Shown one piece after another: positions 1 to 7,562 of a DNA stretch of 15,908 bases. The DNA comes from Candidatus Latescibacterota bacterium. GTDB lineage: Bacteria; Latescibacterota; UBA2968; UBA8231. A program made the position numbers and the translations under genes. Where the stretch lies: the NCBI GenBank assembly GCA_022827165.1, contig JAJDTN010000323.1:1-15908 (forward strand). Direction: 5' to 3'. The notes beneath the pieces were generated by a model. That model had not been told where the DNA came from, ran no database searches, and saw only the letters and a program-made list of their open reading frames with translations. Position 1 is the first letter of the stretch; each line of letters opens with the position of its first letter.

Positions 1-2767
1 CGAGCATCTCCAGGCTCGAGGACAGCCTGGCGAGGCTGGCGCGGCACTCCCCCTGGCGCAGGCGCTCCTTCTCGACCACCGCCGCCGGCGCCTTGGCCAG
101 GAAGGCCTCGTTGCCGAGCTTCCGCTCCAGGCCATGCAGCAGGCCCTGCAGCTTGTCGATCTCCTTGCGCAGCCGGCGCGTCTCGGCATCGACATCGATC
201 ACCCCCTCGAGGGGTATGAAGAGCTCCACCTCCCCCACCACGGCACTGCCGGAAGAGGGGGGCTGCGGCAGGCCGACGCCCACCTCGACCGACTCCGCCC
301 CGACCAGGGCCTGCAGGTAGGCCCGCCGGCGATCGAGGGTGGAGGCGGTCTCCGGGCCGGCGGTGGAGATCACGAGGGCCACCTTGCGCCCCCGGGGCAC
401 GTTGAGCTCGCTGCGGATCGTGCGCGCCGCCGAGATCACCTCCTGCAGAAAGGCCATCTCCCGCTCGGCGTCGTCGTCCAGGTCCCCCTCCTCGGCCACC
501 GGCCAGGAGGCGATCATCAGGCTCTCGGCCTTGTCGTCCACCGGCAGTTGCTGCCACAGCTCCTCGGTGACGAAGGGCATGATCGGGTGCATCAGGCGCA
601 GCGCCTGCTCGAGGACGGAGACCAGCACGCCCCGCACCTGGTCCCGTTCGGCCGGCGACCCGGCCAGGAGACGGGGCTTGGCCAGCTCGATGTACCAGTC
701 GCAGTAGTCCCGCCAGAGGAAGTCGTGGAGCGCCCGGGTGGCCTCGCCGAAGCGGCACCCCTCCTGGGCCTGATCGACGAGCTGCACCGTGCGCGCCAGC
801 CGGCTGCGGATCCAGCGGTCGGCGAGATCCTCGGGAGGAGCGGCGGAGGACGGCGCCGCCTGGCCGTCGAGGTTCATCAGCACGTAGCGCGCGGAGTTCC
901 ACAGCTTGTTGCAGAACCGCCGCCCCGACTCGGCGCTGAGACTCTCCTTGACCTCGTTGTCGGCCACGTCGGCGTCGAAGCGCATGTCCTGGGTGGAGCC
1001 GCACTGGGCCAGCAGGCTCCAGCGGGTGGCGTCGGCGCCGTAGAGGCGCACCAGGTCGAGAGGGTTCAGGCCGGTGCCGAGACTCTTGCTCATCCGCCGA
1101 CCGTCGCGGGTGAACACCGTGGGGTGCACGAGGACCTTGCGGAAGGGGATCTCGTCGACGAACTCCAGCGCCGTCATCACCATCCGCAGGACCCACAAGT
1201 AGAGGATCTGGCGGTCGGTGATCATGAGATCGGTGGGGTGGAAGTACTCCAGGTCCTCGGTCGAGTCGGGCCAACCCAGGGTGGCGAAGGGCCACAGGGC
1301 CGAGGAGAACCACGTGTCGAGCACGTCGGGGTCCTGCACGATGCGGCGGCCGCCGCACTCCGGGCAGGCCTCCGGCGCCTCGACGCCGACCAGCGGCCGG
1401 GCGCCGCCCTCCACCGAGACACGGAAGGCGCCGGCAGCCAGGGCCTCGGCCCGCCCGTACCCGCTCACCGGCTCCAGGCCATCGCCCGAGCAATCGGCGC
1501 AGTACCAGGCCGGGATCCTGTGGCCCCACCAGATCTGCCGCGACAAGGCCCAGTCGCGGATGGTGTCCAGCCACTCCAGGGCATAGCTCCGGTAGCGGTC
1601 GGGCACGTAGGCGACCTGCGCCGCCGCCCTGCCGTCGAGGTGGGGTCGAACCCTTTCGGCCAGGGGCTTCATGTCCATGAACCACTGCTCCATGGGCAGC
1701 GGCTCGATCGCCGTCCCGCACTTGTCATGGTGGGGCACGGCGTGCTCGTAGTCCTCCGTGGTCACCAGCAGGCCTGCCGACTCCAGGGCGGCCACCACGT
1801 TCTTGCGGCACTCGTACCGGTCCTGGCCGGCGTAGGGACCCGCCCGCGAGGTCATCACCGCGTCGAAGTCGATGACGGGGATCTGCTCCAGTCCGTGGCG
1901 GGCGCCGATCTCGTAGTCGTTCGGGTCGTGGGCCGGCGTCACCTTCACCGCCCCCGAGCCCATCTCCGGGTCCGCATGGTCGTCGGCCACGATGGGGAGC
2001 GGCCGGTCCATGAGGGGCAGCATCACCTGCCCCCCGACGGCGGCCTTCCAGCGCTCGTCGCCGGGATGGACGGCGACGCCCGTGTCCCCGAGCATGGTCT
2101 CGGGGCGGGTGGTGGCCACAACCACGTCGGGGCCGCCGTCGAGGCCGGGATAGCGGATGTGCCAGAGCCGCCCCTGGGTCAGGATCTCCTCGGTCTCCAG
2201 GTCGGAGATGACGCTGCCGCACCTGGGACACCAGTTGATCATCCGGGTGCCGCGGTAGATCCAGCCCTTCTCGTGAAACCTCTGAAAAGCCTTGAGGACG
2301 GCGGCGATGTAGCCGTCGTCCAGGGTGAAGCGGCTGCGCTCCCAGTCGTAGCTGCAGCCCAGCTTGCGCATCTGGTCGTAGATCGCTTCACCGTAGGTCT
2401 CGCGCCAGGCCCGGATGCGCTCCACCAGGCCCTCCCGCCCGAGGTCGTGGCGGGTACGGCCCTCCTCCTGGTGCAGCTGCTCCTCCACCTTCATCTGCGT
2501 GGCGATCCCGGCGTGGTCGGTGCCCGGCAGCACCAGCGCCTCGTACCCCTGCATGCGCTTGCGGCGGATGACGTTGTCGTGGATCGCGTGCTGCACGGCG
2601 TGGCCCATGTGCAGCTCGCCGGTGACGTTCGGCGGCGGGATGGTGATGCACCAGGGGGTGCGGTCCGGGTTCGGACGGGCGCGGAACCAGCCTGCCGACT
2701 CCCAGCGCCCGTACCAGCTCCGCTCGCAGCGCTCGGGGTCGTATCGCTTGGGCAGTTCGCCGGTCAT
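1..2767 (-). CDS. valS: Valyl-tRNA synthetase (3' end cut by window edge)
   Basis: Class I aminoacyl-tRNA synthetase that charges tRNA-Val in the cytoplasm. About 922 codons are visible on the minus strand from ATG at 2767. Seen directly: the HIGH signature as HMGH at residues 53-56 within PPPNVTGELHMGHA; the KMSKS loop as RRMSKSLG with the Met at 559; a ValRS-type WCPRCGSVISDLE segment; two CxxC pairs (C423/C426 and C468/C471) that resemble a zinc knuckle; the editing-domain block ATTRPETMLGDT; and a C-terminal charged arm (EIDKLQGLLHGLERKLG). Bacterial ValRS is usually about 880-950 residues, so only the last few residues should lie outside the window. Codons at both ends are in the same frame, so there is no net frameshift. 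It is transcribed divergently from murQ. No T-box leader is seen, and the Shine-Dalgarno is weak. Confidence 0.97.
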   Translation of the reverse strand, partial: MTGELPKRYDPERCERSWYGRWESAGWFRARPNPDRTPWCITIPPPNVTGELHMGHAVQHAIHDNVIRRKRMQGYEALVLPGTDHAGIATQMKVEEQLHQEEGRTRHDLGREGLVERIRAWRETYGEAIYDQMRKLGCSYDWERSRFTLDDGYIAAVLKAFQRFHEKGWIYRGTRMINWCPRCGSVISDLETEEILTQGRLWHIRYPGLDGGPDVVVATTRPETMLGDTGVAVHPGDERWKAAVGGQVMLPLMDRPLPIVADDHADPEMGSGAVKVTPAHDPNDYEIGARHGLEQIPVIDFDAVMTSRAGPYAGQDRYECRKNVVAALESAGLLVTTEDYEHAVPHHDKCGTAIEPLPMEQWFMDMKPLAERVRPHLDGRAAAQVAYVPDRYRSYALEWLDTIRDWALSRQIWWGHRIPAWYCADCSGDGLEPVSGYGRAEALAAGAFRVSVEGGARPLVGVEAPEACPECGGRRIVQDPDVLDTWFSSALWPFATLGWPDSTEDLEYFHPTDLMITDRQILYLWVLRMVMTALEFVDEIPFRKVLVHPTVFTRDGRRMSKSLGTGLNPLDLVRLYGADATRWSLLAQCGSTQDMRFDADVADNEVKESLSAESGRRFCNKLWNSARYVLMNLDGQAAPSSAAPPEDLADRWIRSRLARTVQLVDQAQEGCRFGEATRALHDFLWRDYCDWYIELAKPRLLAGSPAERDQVRGVLVSVLEQALRLMHPIMPFVTEELWQQLPVDDKAESLMIASWPVAEEGDLDDDAEREMAFLQEVISAARTIRSELNVPRGRKVALVISTAGPETASTLDRRRAYLQALVGAESVEVGVGLPQPPSSGSAVVGEVELFIPLEGVIDVDAETRRLRKEIDKLQGLLHGLERKLGNEAFLAKAPAAVVEKERLRQGECRASLARLSSSLEML

Positions 2768-2824
2768 TCGATCTCGGAGGATGACTTCGTTGAATGCTGT
2801 AACCGCGTGTCGGATAAGCAGTTC

Positions 2825-2853
2825 AATATAGGAGGGAAGGGTGCTTCAGACAA
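2825..2853 (-). promoter_or_regulatory. Candidate sigma70-type promoter for valS
   Basis: On the minus strand a -35-like TTGTCT (2848-2853) and a -10-like TATATT (2825-2830) are separated by exactly 17 bp. This would start transcription near 2818 and give a leader of about 50 nt before the valS ATG at 2767. The AT-rich -10 stands out in a very GC-rich background, which supports it. It is a sequence match only. Confidence 0.5.
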
Positions 2854-2859
2854 TCCTCC

Positions 2860-2879
2860 GGAGCCCTGGAGAGGGCTTC
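2860..2879. repeat. Short inverted repeat between the valS and murQ promoters
   Basis: AGCCCT at 2862-2867 pairs with AGGGCT at 2872-2877 around a GGAG loop. A G-T and a G-C pair extend the stem to 8 bp. It sits between the two opposed candidate promoters, upstream of the murQ -35. It has no T-tract, so it is not an obvious terminator. It could be a regulator site or chance in GC-rich DNA. Confidence 0.3.
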
Positions 2880-2890
2880 CGGACCCGGCT

Positions 2891-2919
2891 TTGCGGACCC
2901 CGAGAGGGGCTTCTATACT
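2891..2919 (+). promoter_or_regulatory. Candidate sigma70-type promoter for the murQ operon
   Basis: TTGCGG (2891-2896) and TATACT (2914-2919) are spaced by 17 bp. The -10 matches the consensus at 5 of 6 positions. The predicted start of transcription is near 2926, a short distance before murQ. Genes downstream on the plus strand are packed with no further gap, so this is the likely promoter for all four genes. Confidence 0.5.
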
Positions 2920-2976
2920 TGCCCCGCCGATGCCGTGTCTCCCGGCCCTTCCCAGCAGAGTCGAAGCCGAGAACGG

Positions 2977-3885
2977 ATGACGGACTGGTCTTCCCTGTCG
3001 ACGGAACAGCGCAATCCGGCCAGCGCGGAAATCGACGAGTTGGGAAGCCTCGACCTCGTACGTCTGATCAACCAGGAGGACTCGCGCGTGCCCGCGGCGG
3101 TCGGCCGGGTGGCGCCCGAGCTGGCGGCGGCCGTCGACCGGGTGGTCGAGGCGGTCCGGGCCGGGGGCCGCCTGCTCTACGCCGGCGCCGGGACCAGCGG
3201 GCGGCTGGGGATCCTCGACGCCTCGGAATGTCCGCCCACGTTCGGCACCGACCCCGACCTGGTGCAGGGCCTGATCGCAGGGGGCGAGGGCGCCGTGTTC
3301 CGCGCCGTGGAGGGGGCCGAGGACAACCCTCGGGGCGCCGTGCAGGACCTCGAGGCCCGCGGCCTGCGCCCGCCGGACATCGTCGCCGGCATCGCCGCCA
3401 GCGGCGTCACCCCCTGGGTCCTGGGCGCCCTGGACCACGCCCGTTCCCTGGGTTGCAGGACGATCCTGGTCTCGTGCAGCCCATCGGCCGCCGCCGCGGT
3501 GGAGGCGGACGTGAAGATCGTGCCCGAAGTCGGCCCCGAGGTCGTCACCGGGTCCACCCGCCTCAAGGCGGGCACGGCGACCAAGCTGGTCCTCAACACC
3601 TTGACCACCGCGGCCATGGTCCGTCTGGGCAAGACCTTCGGCAACCTCATGGTCGATCTGCGGCCGACGAACGCGAAGTTGCGCGACCGCAGCTGCCGGA
3701 TCCTGGCGGCCCTGACGGGGATCGACCCGCCGGCGGCTCACCGCCAGCTGGAGACCGCCGGCTGGGACCTGAAGCTGGCCCTGGTGATGGAGACCTGCGG
3801 AGTCGACGCCGCCCGGGCCCGCGGGCTGCTCGAGGCCAGCGGCGGGCACGTGAAAGGCGCCGTCGCCGGCGCCGGAGGCCGATGA
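2977..3885 (+). CDS. murQ: N-acetylmuramic acid 6-phosphate etherase
   Basis: MurQ cleaves the D-lactyl ether of MurNAc-6-phosphate, giving GlcNAc-6-phosphate and D-lactate, a cytoplasmic step of peptidoglycan recycling. The 302-residue protein aligns by eye along its whole length with E. coli MurQ (298 aa). Seen: the SIS-type sugar-phosphate motif GAGTSGRLG at about 70-78; LDASECPPT, whose Glu84 corresponds to catalytic Glu83 of E. coli; AVEGAEDN, whose Glu115 corresponds to Glu114; and GSTRLKAGTATKLVLN and FGNLMVDL blocks. I chose ATG 2977 because it gives the family N-terminus; an in-frame GTG at 2935 would add 14 residues. It is the first gene of a plus-strand operon and ends exactly one base before the next ATG. 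No murP, anmK or amgK is nearby, so the source of MurNAc-6-P is not shown here. Confidence 0.96.
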   Translation: MTDWSSLSTEQRNPASAEIDELGSLDLVRLINQEDSRVPAAVGRVAPELAAAVDRVVEAVRAGGRLLYAGAGTSGRLGILDASECPPTFGTDPDLVQGLIAGGEGAVFRAVEGAEDNPRGAVQDLEARGLRPPDIVAGIAASGVTPWVLGALDHARSLGCRTILVSCSPSAAAAVEADVKIVPEVGPEVVTGSTRLKAGTATKLVLNTLTTAAMVRLGKTFGNLMVDLRPTNAKLRDRSCRILAALTGIDPPAAHRQLETAGWDLKLALVMETCGVDAARARGLLEASGGHVKGAVAGAGGR

Positions 3886-4854
3886 ATGCAGACCCGCACC
3901 CTCGGCTCGACGGACCTGCGCGTCTCCGCCCTGGGCCTGGGCACGGTCGAGCTGGGTATCCCCTACGGGATCGGCAGACCGCCGCCCCCGGACGACCGCC
4001 TCTGCCTGCAACTGCTGCACCGGGCGCGCGACCAGGGCGTGACCTACATCGACACCGCCCCGGCCTACGGACGCAGCGAGGAACTCGTGGGCCGCGCTTT
4101 CCCCGGTGGCCGGGATGTCGTCGTGGCCACCAAGGTCTCCCTCCGGGACGACTCCGGAGCCCTCCTGCCGCCGCAGCTTCTGTCCCGGGCCATCGGCGAC
4201 TCCGTCGACCGCAGCCGCCGCAGACTCTCGGTGGAAACCCTCGACCTGCTGCAGATCCACAACCTCGGCGAAGGCGAGCTGAGCGAGGCGTTGCTGGCGG
4301 CCATGGCCGAGCAGGTCGAGGCGGGACGCGTGCGCCACTGGGGTGTGTCCACCTACGGCCGGCTGGCGCCCCGGGAAGCGCTGCGTCACAGACGGTCCAT
4401 CGACGCGCTGCAGGTGGCCTACAGCATCCTCGACCGCACCCTCGAGGAGGAGATCCTGCCCCGCTGCCGCGAACAGGATGTGGGCCTCGTGGTGCGCTCC
4501 GTCTTCCTGCAGGGCGTGCTCTCGGCGCGGCGGCGCGACCTCGGCCCCCGCCTGGAGCCGCTGCGGAGGGTCGCCGACGCCGCGGGCCGGGTCGCCGACG
4601 GCCTCGGGATCGGCCTGCCCGGTCTCGCCTTGCGCTTCGCCTTGCACGAGTCCCGCGCCCACGTGACGCTCGTCGGCACGGCTCACCCGGATGAGCTCGA
4701 CGCCAACCTGCGCGCCCTCGAGGCAGGCCCTCTCCCCTCCGACACGGTGGCCCAGCTGCGCCGGATTCACGTCGAGGACGAGAGTCTGCTCAACCCTGGA
4801 ACCTGGAACCCCCTCCCGGAAGGCCCGAACCAATGCCGGATACATCCCCGTTGA
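3886..4854 (+). CDS. Aldo/keto reductase
   Basis: NAD(P)H-dependent carbonyl reductase or alcohol dehydrogenase of the AKR TIM-barrel superfamily, 322 residues, cytoplasmic. The catalytic tetrad is visible: Asp56 and Tyr61 in YIDTAPAYGRSEE, Lys83 in VVATKVS, His125 in LLQIHN. The N-terminal MQTRTLGSTDLRVSALGLGT is the standard AKR opening, and the later GVSTYG and RSVFLQGVLS blocks fit the family. The ATG directly abuts the murQ stop and has a GGAGG Shine-Dalgarno at about 3874-3878. The 3' end overlaps the next gene by 22 bp. The substrate cannot be read from sequence. Operon context points to a sugar or an oxo-acid from the same pathway as MurQ, which is inference. Confidence 0.9.
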   Translation: MQTRTLGSTDLRVSALGLGTVELGIPYGIGRPPPPDDRLCLQLLHRARDQGVTYIDTAPAYGRSEELVGRAFPGGRDVVVATKVSLRDDSGALLPPQLLSRAIGDSVDRSRRRLSVETLDLLQIHNLGEGELSEALLAAMAEQVEAGRVRHWGVSTYGRLAPREALRHRRSIDALQVAYSILDRTLEEEILPRCREQDVGLVVRSVFLQGVLSARRRDLGPRLEPLRRVADAAGRVADGLGIGLPGLALRFALHESRAHVTLVGTAHPDELDANLRALEAGPLPSDTVAQLRRIHVEDESLLNPGTWNPLPEGPNQCRIHPR

Positions 4855-5936
4855 TCGGTGTGGCGGTGGACGAGCTCGATACGCCCGCCCTGCTCGTCGA
4901 CCTGGACCGCTTCGAAGCCAACGTCGCCCACCTGGCCGGGTACTGCCGGGACCACGGTGTCGCCTGGCGCCCCCACAGCAAGTGCCACAAGAGCCCGGAG
5001 ATCGCCGCCATCGAGCGCGCCGCCGGCGCCGTCGGGGTCACCTGCGCCAAGCTCAGCGAGGCCCAGATCATGGTCGACCACGGGATCGACGACGTCCTGC
5101 TGGCCAACCAGGTGATCTCCCATTCCAAGCTGCGCAGGCTCTCCCGGCTCCAGGAACGGGCCCGGGTGATCGGCATCGTCGACGCCGAGGAGGCGGTGCG
5201 CGCCGCCTCGGCTGCCGGCGTCGAGGCGGGCCTGCCGATTCCGCTGCTCGTCGACGTCGACATCGGCATGCACCGCACCGGCGTCCCCCCGGAGGCGGTG
5301 CTGCCCCTGGCGCGCAGGATCGCCGAGGCGCCCGGCACCCGGCTCCTCGGCGTCATGGGCTACGAGGGCCACGTCCTCAGTGAGCATCCCCCCGAGGTCA
5401 AGGAACGGGCCTGTCACGAGGCCCTCGCCCATCTCGGGCGGGCCCGGGACGGGCTTCTGGCCGACGGCCTCCCCTGTGAGATCGTCTCGGCGGGAGGCAC
5501 CGGGTCGTACGCCCTCACCGCCGCCTGGGAGGGGGTCACGGAGATCCAGGCCGGAGGCGGGATCTTCATGGACGCCATGTACCGCGAGAAGTGTCACGTC
5601 GGCGAGGAGCTCGGTTACGCCCTGACCGTGCTGGCCGGCGTGACCGGCCGCCACGACGGCCACATCGTCCTCGACTCGGGGTTCAAGACCCTGTCGGCCT
5701 TCCATTACCCGCCCCGGGCCCTGGGCCGCGACGACCTCGAGTTCCGCTACCTCTCCGCCGAGCACGGCGTCTTCGACATCCGCCCGGGCCATGCCGGCCC
5801 CGCCCTCGGAGAGCGCATCCACCTGCTTCCCGGGTACGGCGACTCGACGACCGTCCTCCACGACGCCTTTCTCGGGGTTCGCCAGGGGCGCGTCGAGTGC
5901 CAGTGGGACATCCTCGGCCGGGGAGCCCTGACCTGA
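4833..5936 (+). CDS. PLP-dependent D-threonine aldolase/D-serine dehydratase-like enzyme (fold III)
   Basis: Alanine-racemase-fold (fold type III) PLP enzyme of 367 residues with the D-serine-dehydratase-like C-terminal domain. Known members act on D-threonine, D-serine or D-3-hydroxyaspartate. Seen: the N-terminal ELDTPALLVDLDRFEANV; the PLP-lysine motif RPHSKCHKSPE with Lys50 as the likely Schiff base; VDVDIGMHRTGV; the phosphate-binding SAGGTGSY; and the C-terminal PGYGDSTTVLHD. Characterised D-threonine aldolases and D-serine dehydratases carry a metal-binding His there (H-x-D or H-x-C). Here the pattern is Tyr335-Gly-Asp337, so the divalent metal site looks altered. The start ATG overlaps the end of the aldo/keto reductase gene by 22 bp, implying translational coupling. 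The exact reaction is uncertain. Confidence 0.88.
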   Translation: MPDTSPLIGVAVDELDTPALLVDLDRFEANVAHLAGYCRDHGVAWRPHSKCHKSPEIAAIERAAGAVGVTCAKLSEAQIMVDHGIDDVLLANQVISHSKLRRLSRLQERARVIGIVDAEEAVRAASAAGVEAGLPIPLLVDVDIGMHRTGVPPEAVLPLARRIAEAPGTRLLGVMGYEGHVLSEHPPEVKERACHEALAHLGRARDGLLADGLPCEIVSAGGTGSYALTAAWEGVTEIQAGGGIFMDAMYREKCHVGEELGYALTVLAGVTGRHDGHIVLDSGFKTLSAFHYPPRALGRDDLEFRYLSAEHGVFDIRPGHAGPALGERIHLLPGYGDSTTVLHDAFLGVRQGRVECQWDILGRGALT

Positions 5937-5943
5937 CGGCCTC

Positions 5944-7125
5944 GTGAACCTGCTCCTGGTCTCGGTCGACAGCCTGCGCCTCGATCACGCGGCGAGGGCC
6001 TCCGGGGCCCGGGTGCGGACGCCGCGCTTCGACGCCCTCACACGCGGCTTCGCCTTCACCGAGTCCTGCTTCTCCGTCTCCTCCGCCACCCGTCCCGTCC
6101 ACGCCACCCTGGTGACGGGCCTCTACCCCTTCGAGCACGGAGTGCAGGGCCAGCACGACCAGCGCCTGCGCCCGGGCGCACCCCGGCTCTTCTCCCGCCT
6201 CCGGGAGGCCGGCTGCCGCGTCGGCTTGTTCTCGGAGGCGGCCTCGATCTTCCACGGCCTCGATTTCGGCGCCCCCGTCCTGGACCTCGACCTGCGGCCG
6301 GGGGCCGGTCTCGCGCGCCTGCGCGCCTGGCTGGCGGAGTCGGCGGCCGCTTCGCGGCGCTGCCTCTTCGTCCACTACTGGAGCACCCACACCCCCTATG
6401 GAGCCGCCGACGGTCTGGCCATGGGAGAGACCCTGCGGCTGCTGCGCGGCGGACGGCGGGAGGTCGTCCGGGACCGCTACCGGGCGGCGGTGGAGAGCCT
6501 CTTCGAGGGAGGCATCGCGCCCCTCCTGGAGGAGATCGACCTCGGCGCCTGGTCGGTCGTGATCTTCGGCGACCACGGGGAGAGCTGGACCCCGGAGGAG
6601 CCGTACCACGGCAAGACCCTGCGCAACTCCGTCCTGAGGGTGCCCCTGTGGATGCACGTCCCCGGCGGCGGCGGGGGGATCGGGGCGGCCGGGGAGGTGG
6701 TCAGTCTGATCGACTTGCACGAGACCGTGGGGGCCATCTGCGGACTGGAGGGGGCGGAGCCCGGCTTCGGGCGAGACCTGACCCACTCCTCCGGGGGGGG
6801 CCGGTACTGCCTGGCCGAGGTCCGTCCGGGGGGCGACGACGATGCGGCGCAAGGCCCGGAGCACTCGACGGCCGGCCTCCGCTGGTGTGTTCTGGACCAT
6901 CGCCACAAACTCCTCGGCGGGGAGAATGGCTGGGAGCTGGTCGACACCTGGTCGGAGCTTCCGGCCTCCGGCGAGGCCGTATCCGACCTCGCCGAGTCCT
7001 ACCGGAGGGCCAGGCTGGAGATGCGCCGGAGATCCAGGTGGGGCGAGAGCGCGGAGCCGGTCTCGGACGTGGACGGGGGAGCGGAACTGCGCCGAAGGCT
7101 CCGGGCCCTCGGCTACCTGGACTAG
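5944..7125 (+). CDS. Sulfatase-like (alkaline phosphatase superfamily) hydrolase with Thr nucleophile
   Basis: Metal-dependent hydrolase or transferase of the sulfatase/alkaline-phosphatase fold, 393 residues, starting at GTG 5944, only 7 bp after the previous stop. Seen: N-terminal LLLVSVDSLRLDH with metal-ligand Asp9; ATRPVHATLVTGLYPFEHG, where Thr49 takes the place of the formylglycine Cys/Ser; HYWSTHTPYG; the metal-binding FGDHGES (Asp210, His211); His222 in YHGKTLR; and RVPLWMHVPG. The conserved CxPxR signature of formylglycine sulfatases is absent, so a phosphomonoesterase, phosphodiesterase or phosphoglycerol-transferase-type Thr mechanism is more likely than sulfate hydrolysis. There is no signal peptide or membrane segment, so it is probably cytoplasmic. 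No good Shine-Dalgarno precedes the GTG; translation may depend on coupling. Confidence 0.88.
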   Translation: MNLLLVSVDSLRLDHAARASGARVRTPRFDALTRGFAFTESCFSVSSATRPVHATLVTGLYPFEHGVQGQHDQRLRPGAPRLFSRLREAGCRVGLFSEAASIFHGLDFGAPVLDLDLRPGAGLARLRAWLAESAAASRRCLFVHYWSTHTPYGAADGLAMGETLRLLRGGRREVVRDRYRAAVESLFEGGIAPLLEEIDLGAWSVVIFGDHGESWTPEEPYHGKTLRNSVLRVPLWMHVPGGGGGIGAAGEVVSLIDLHETVGAICGLEGAEPGFGRDLTHSSGGGRYCLAEVRPGGDDDAAQGPEHSTAGLRWCVLDHRHKLLGGENGWELVDTWSELPASGEAVSDLAESYRRARLEMRRRSRWGESAEPVSDVDGGAELRRRLRALGYLD

Positions 7126-7562
7126 GACCCGCCTCCGGATTCCGGAGGTTCCGGAGCGCCCGGCCCCCGGCGCATCAGGGACGACTTGTAGCGCTCGGGC
7201 TCGAAGGCCTCGAGAGTGACGATGCGGCACCCAGGAAAAGCCTGGGCGAGCCCCGGCGGGGCCTTCTGGTCGTAGCCCAGGGCGATCACCCCGGGGCCGA
7301 TGTCGGCCACCACCCGCAGGAAATCGGAGCCGGGATACCCGAGACGAGCGTCGTCCACGGCGTCGTGCGCCGAGATCCGCCGCAGGCGTTCGTCCTCCCC
7401 TTGATCCGGCCCCTTGCCCTTGATGCGCAGGACATTGGCGTCCCTCGCCACGACCACGAACAGCTCGTCCCCGAGATGGGCGGCCTGCCGGAGGAAGGAG
7501 TCGTGGCCCGGGTGGAAGTGGTCGAAGGTGCCGCAGCACATGACCCGCCGCCCCGCCCCCAC
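7122..7562 (-). CDS. RibL/TagD-like nucleotidyltransferase
   Basis: Small (146 aa) cytidylyl/adenylyltransferase of the HxGH superfamily. Seen: CCGTFDHFHPGHDSF with His17-Pro-Gly-His20, VVVARDANVLRIKGKGP, VIALGYDQ and a C-terminal YKSSLMRR in place of the usual ISTT/SS-T loop. These blocks look closer to archaeal FAD synthase RibL than to glycerol-3-phosphate cytidylyltransferase TagD; that is a by-eye judgement. It is the last gene of a five-gene minus-strand operon. Its GTG start overlaps the stop of the SPOR lipoprotein gene by one base, and its stop overlaps the stop of the plus-strand sulfatase-like gene. The nucleotide and acceptor substrates are unknown. Confidence 0.85.
   Translation of the reverse strand: MGAGRRVMCCGTFDHFHPGHDSFLRQAAHLGDELFVVVARDANVLRIKGKGPDQGEDERLRRISAHDAVDDARLGYPGSDFLRVVADIGPGVIALGYDQKAPPGLAQAFPGCRIVTLEAFEPERYKSSLMRRGPGAPEPPESGGGS
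7132..7148. repeat. Perfect inverted repeat just past two convergent stop codons
   Basis: CCTCCGGA and TCCGGAGG are exact complements around a single T. As RNA this can fold as a 7-bp stem with an ATT loop. It lies 7 bp after the plus-strand stop at 7125 and inside the 3' end of the minus-strand gene. No T-tract follows on either strand, so any terminator role would be weak or Rho-assisted. Confidence 0.35.

Noticed and set aside
134..2980. 948-codon open frame on the plus strand across valS
   Set aside because: It is antisense to a clear valyl-tRNA synthetase, is His/Leu/Gly/Val-rich with no recognisable domain, and is the expected stop-free shadow in very GC-rich coding DNA. The same holds for the long antisense frames at 2764-4845, 5683-7824 and 8002-10377.
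5944..7125. Annotation as formylglycine-dependent arylsulfatase
   Set aside because: The Cys/Ser-x-Pro-x-Arg maturation motif is absent; Thr occupies the nucleophile position.
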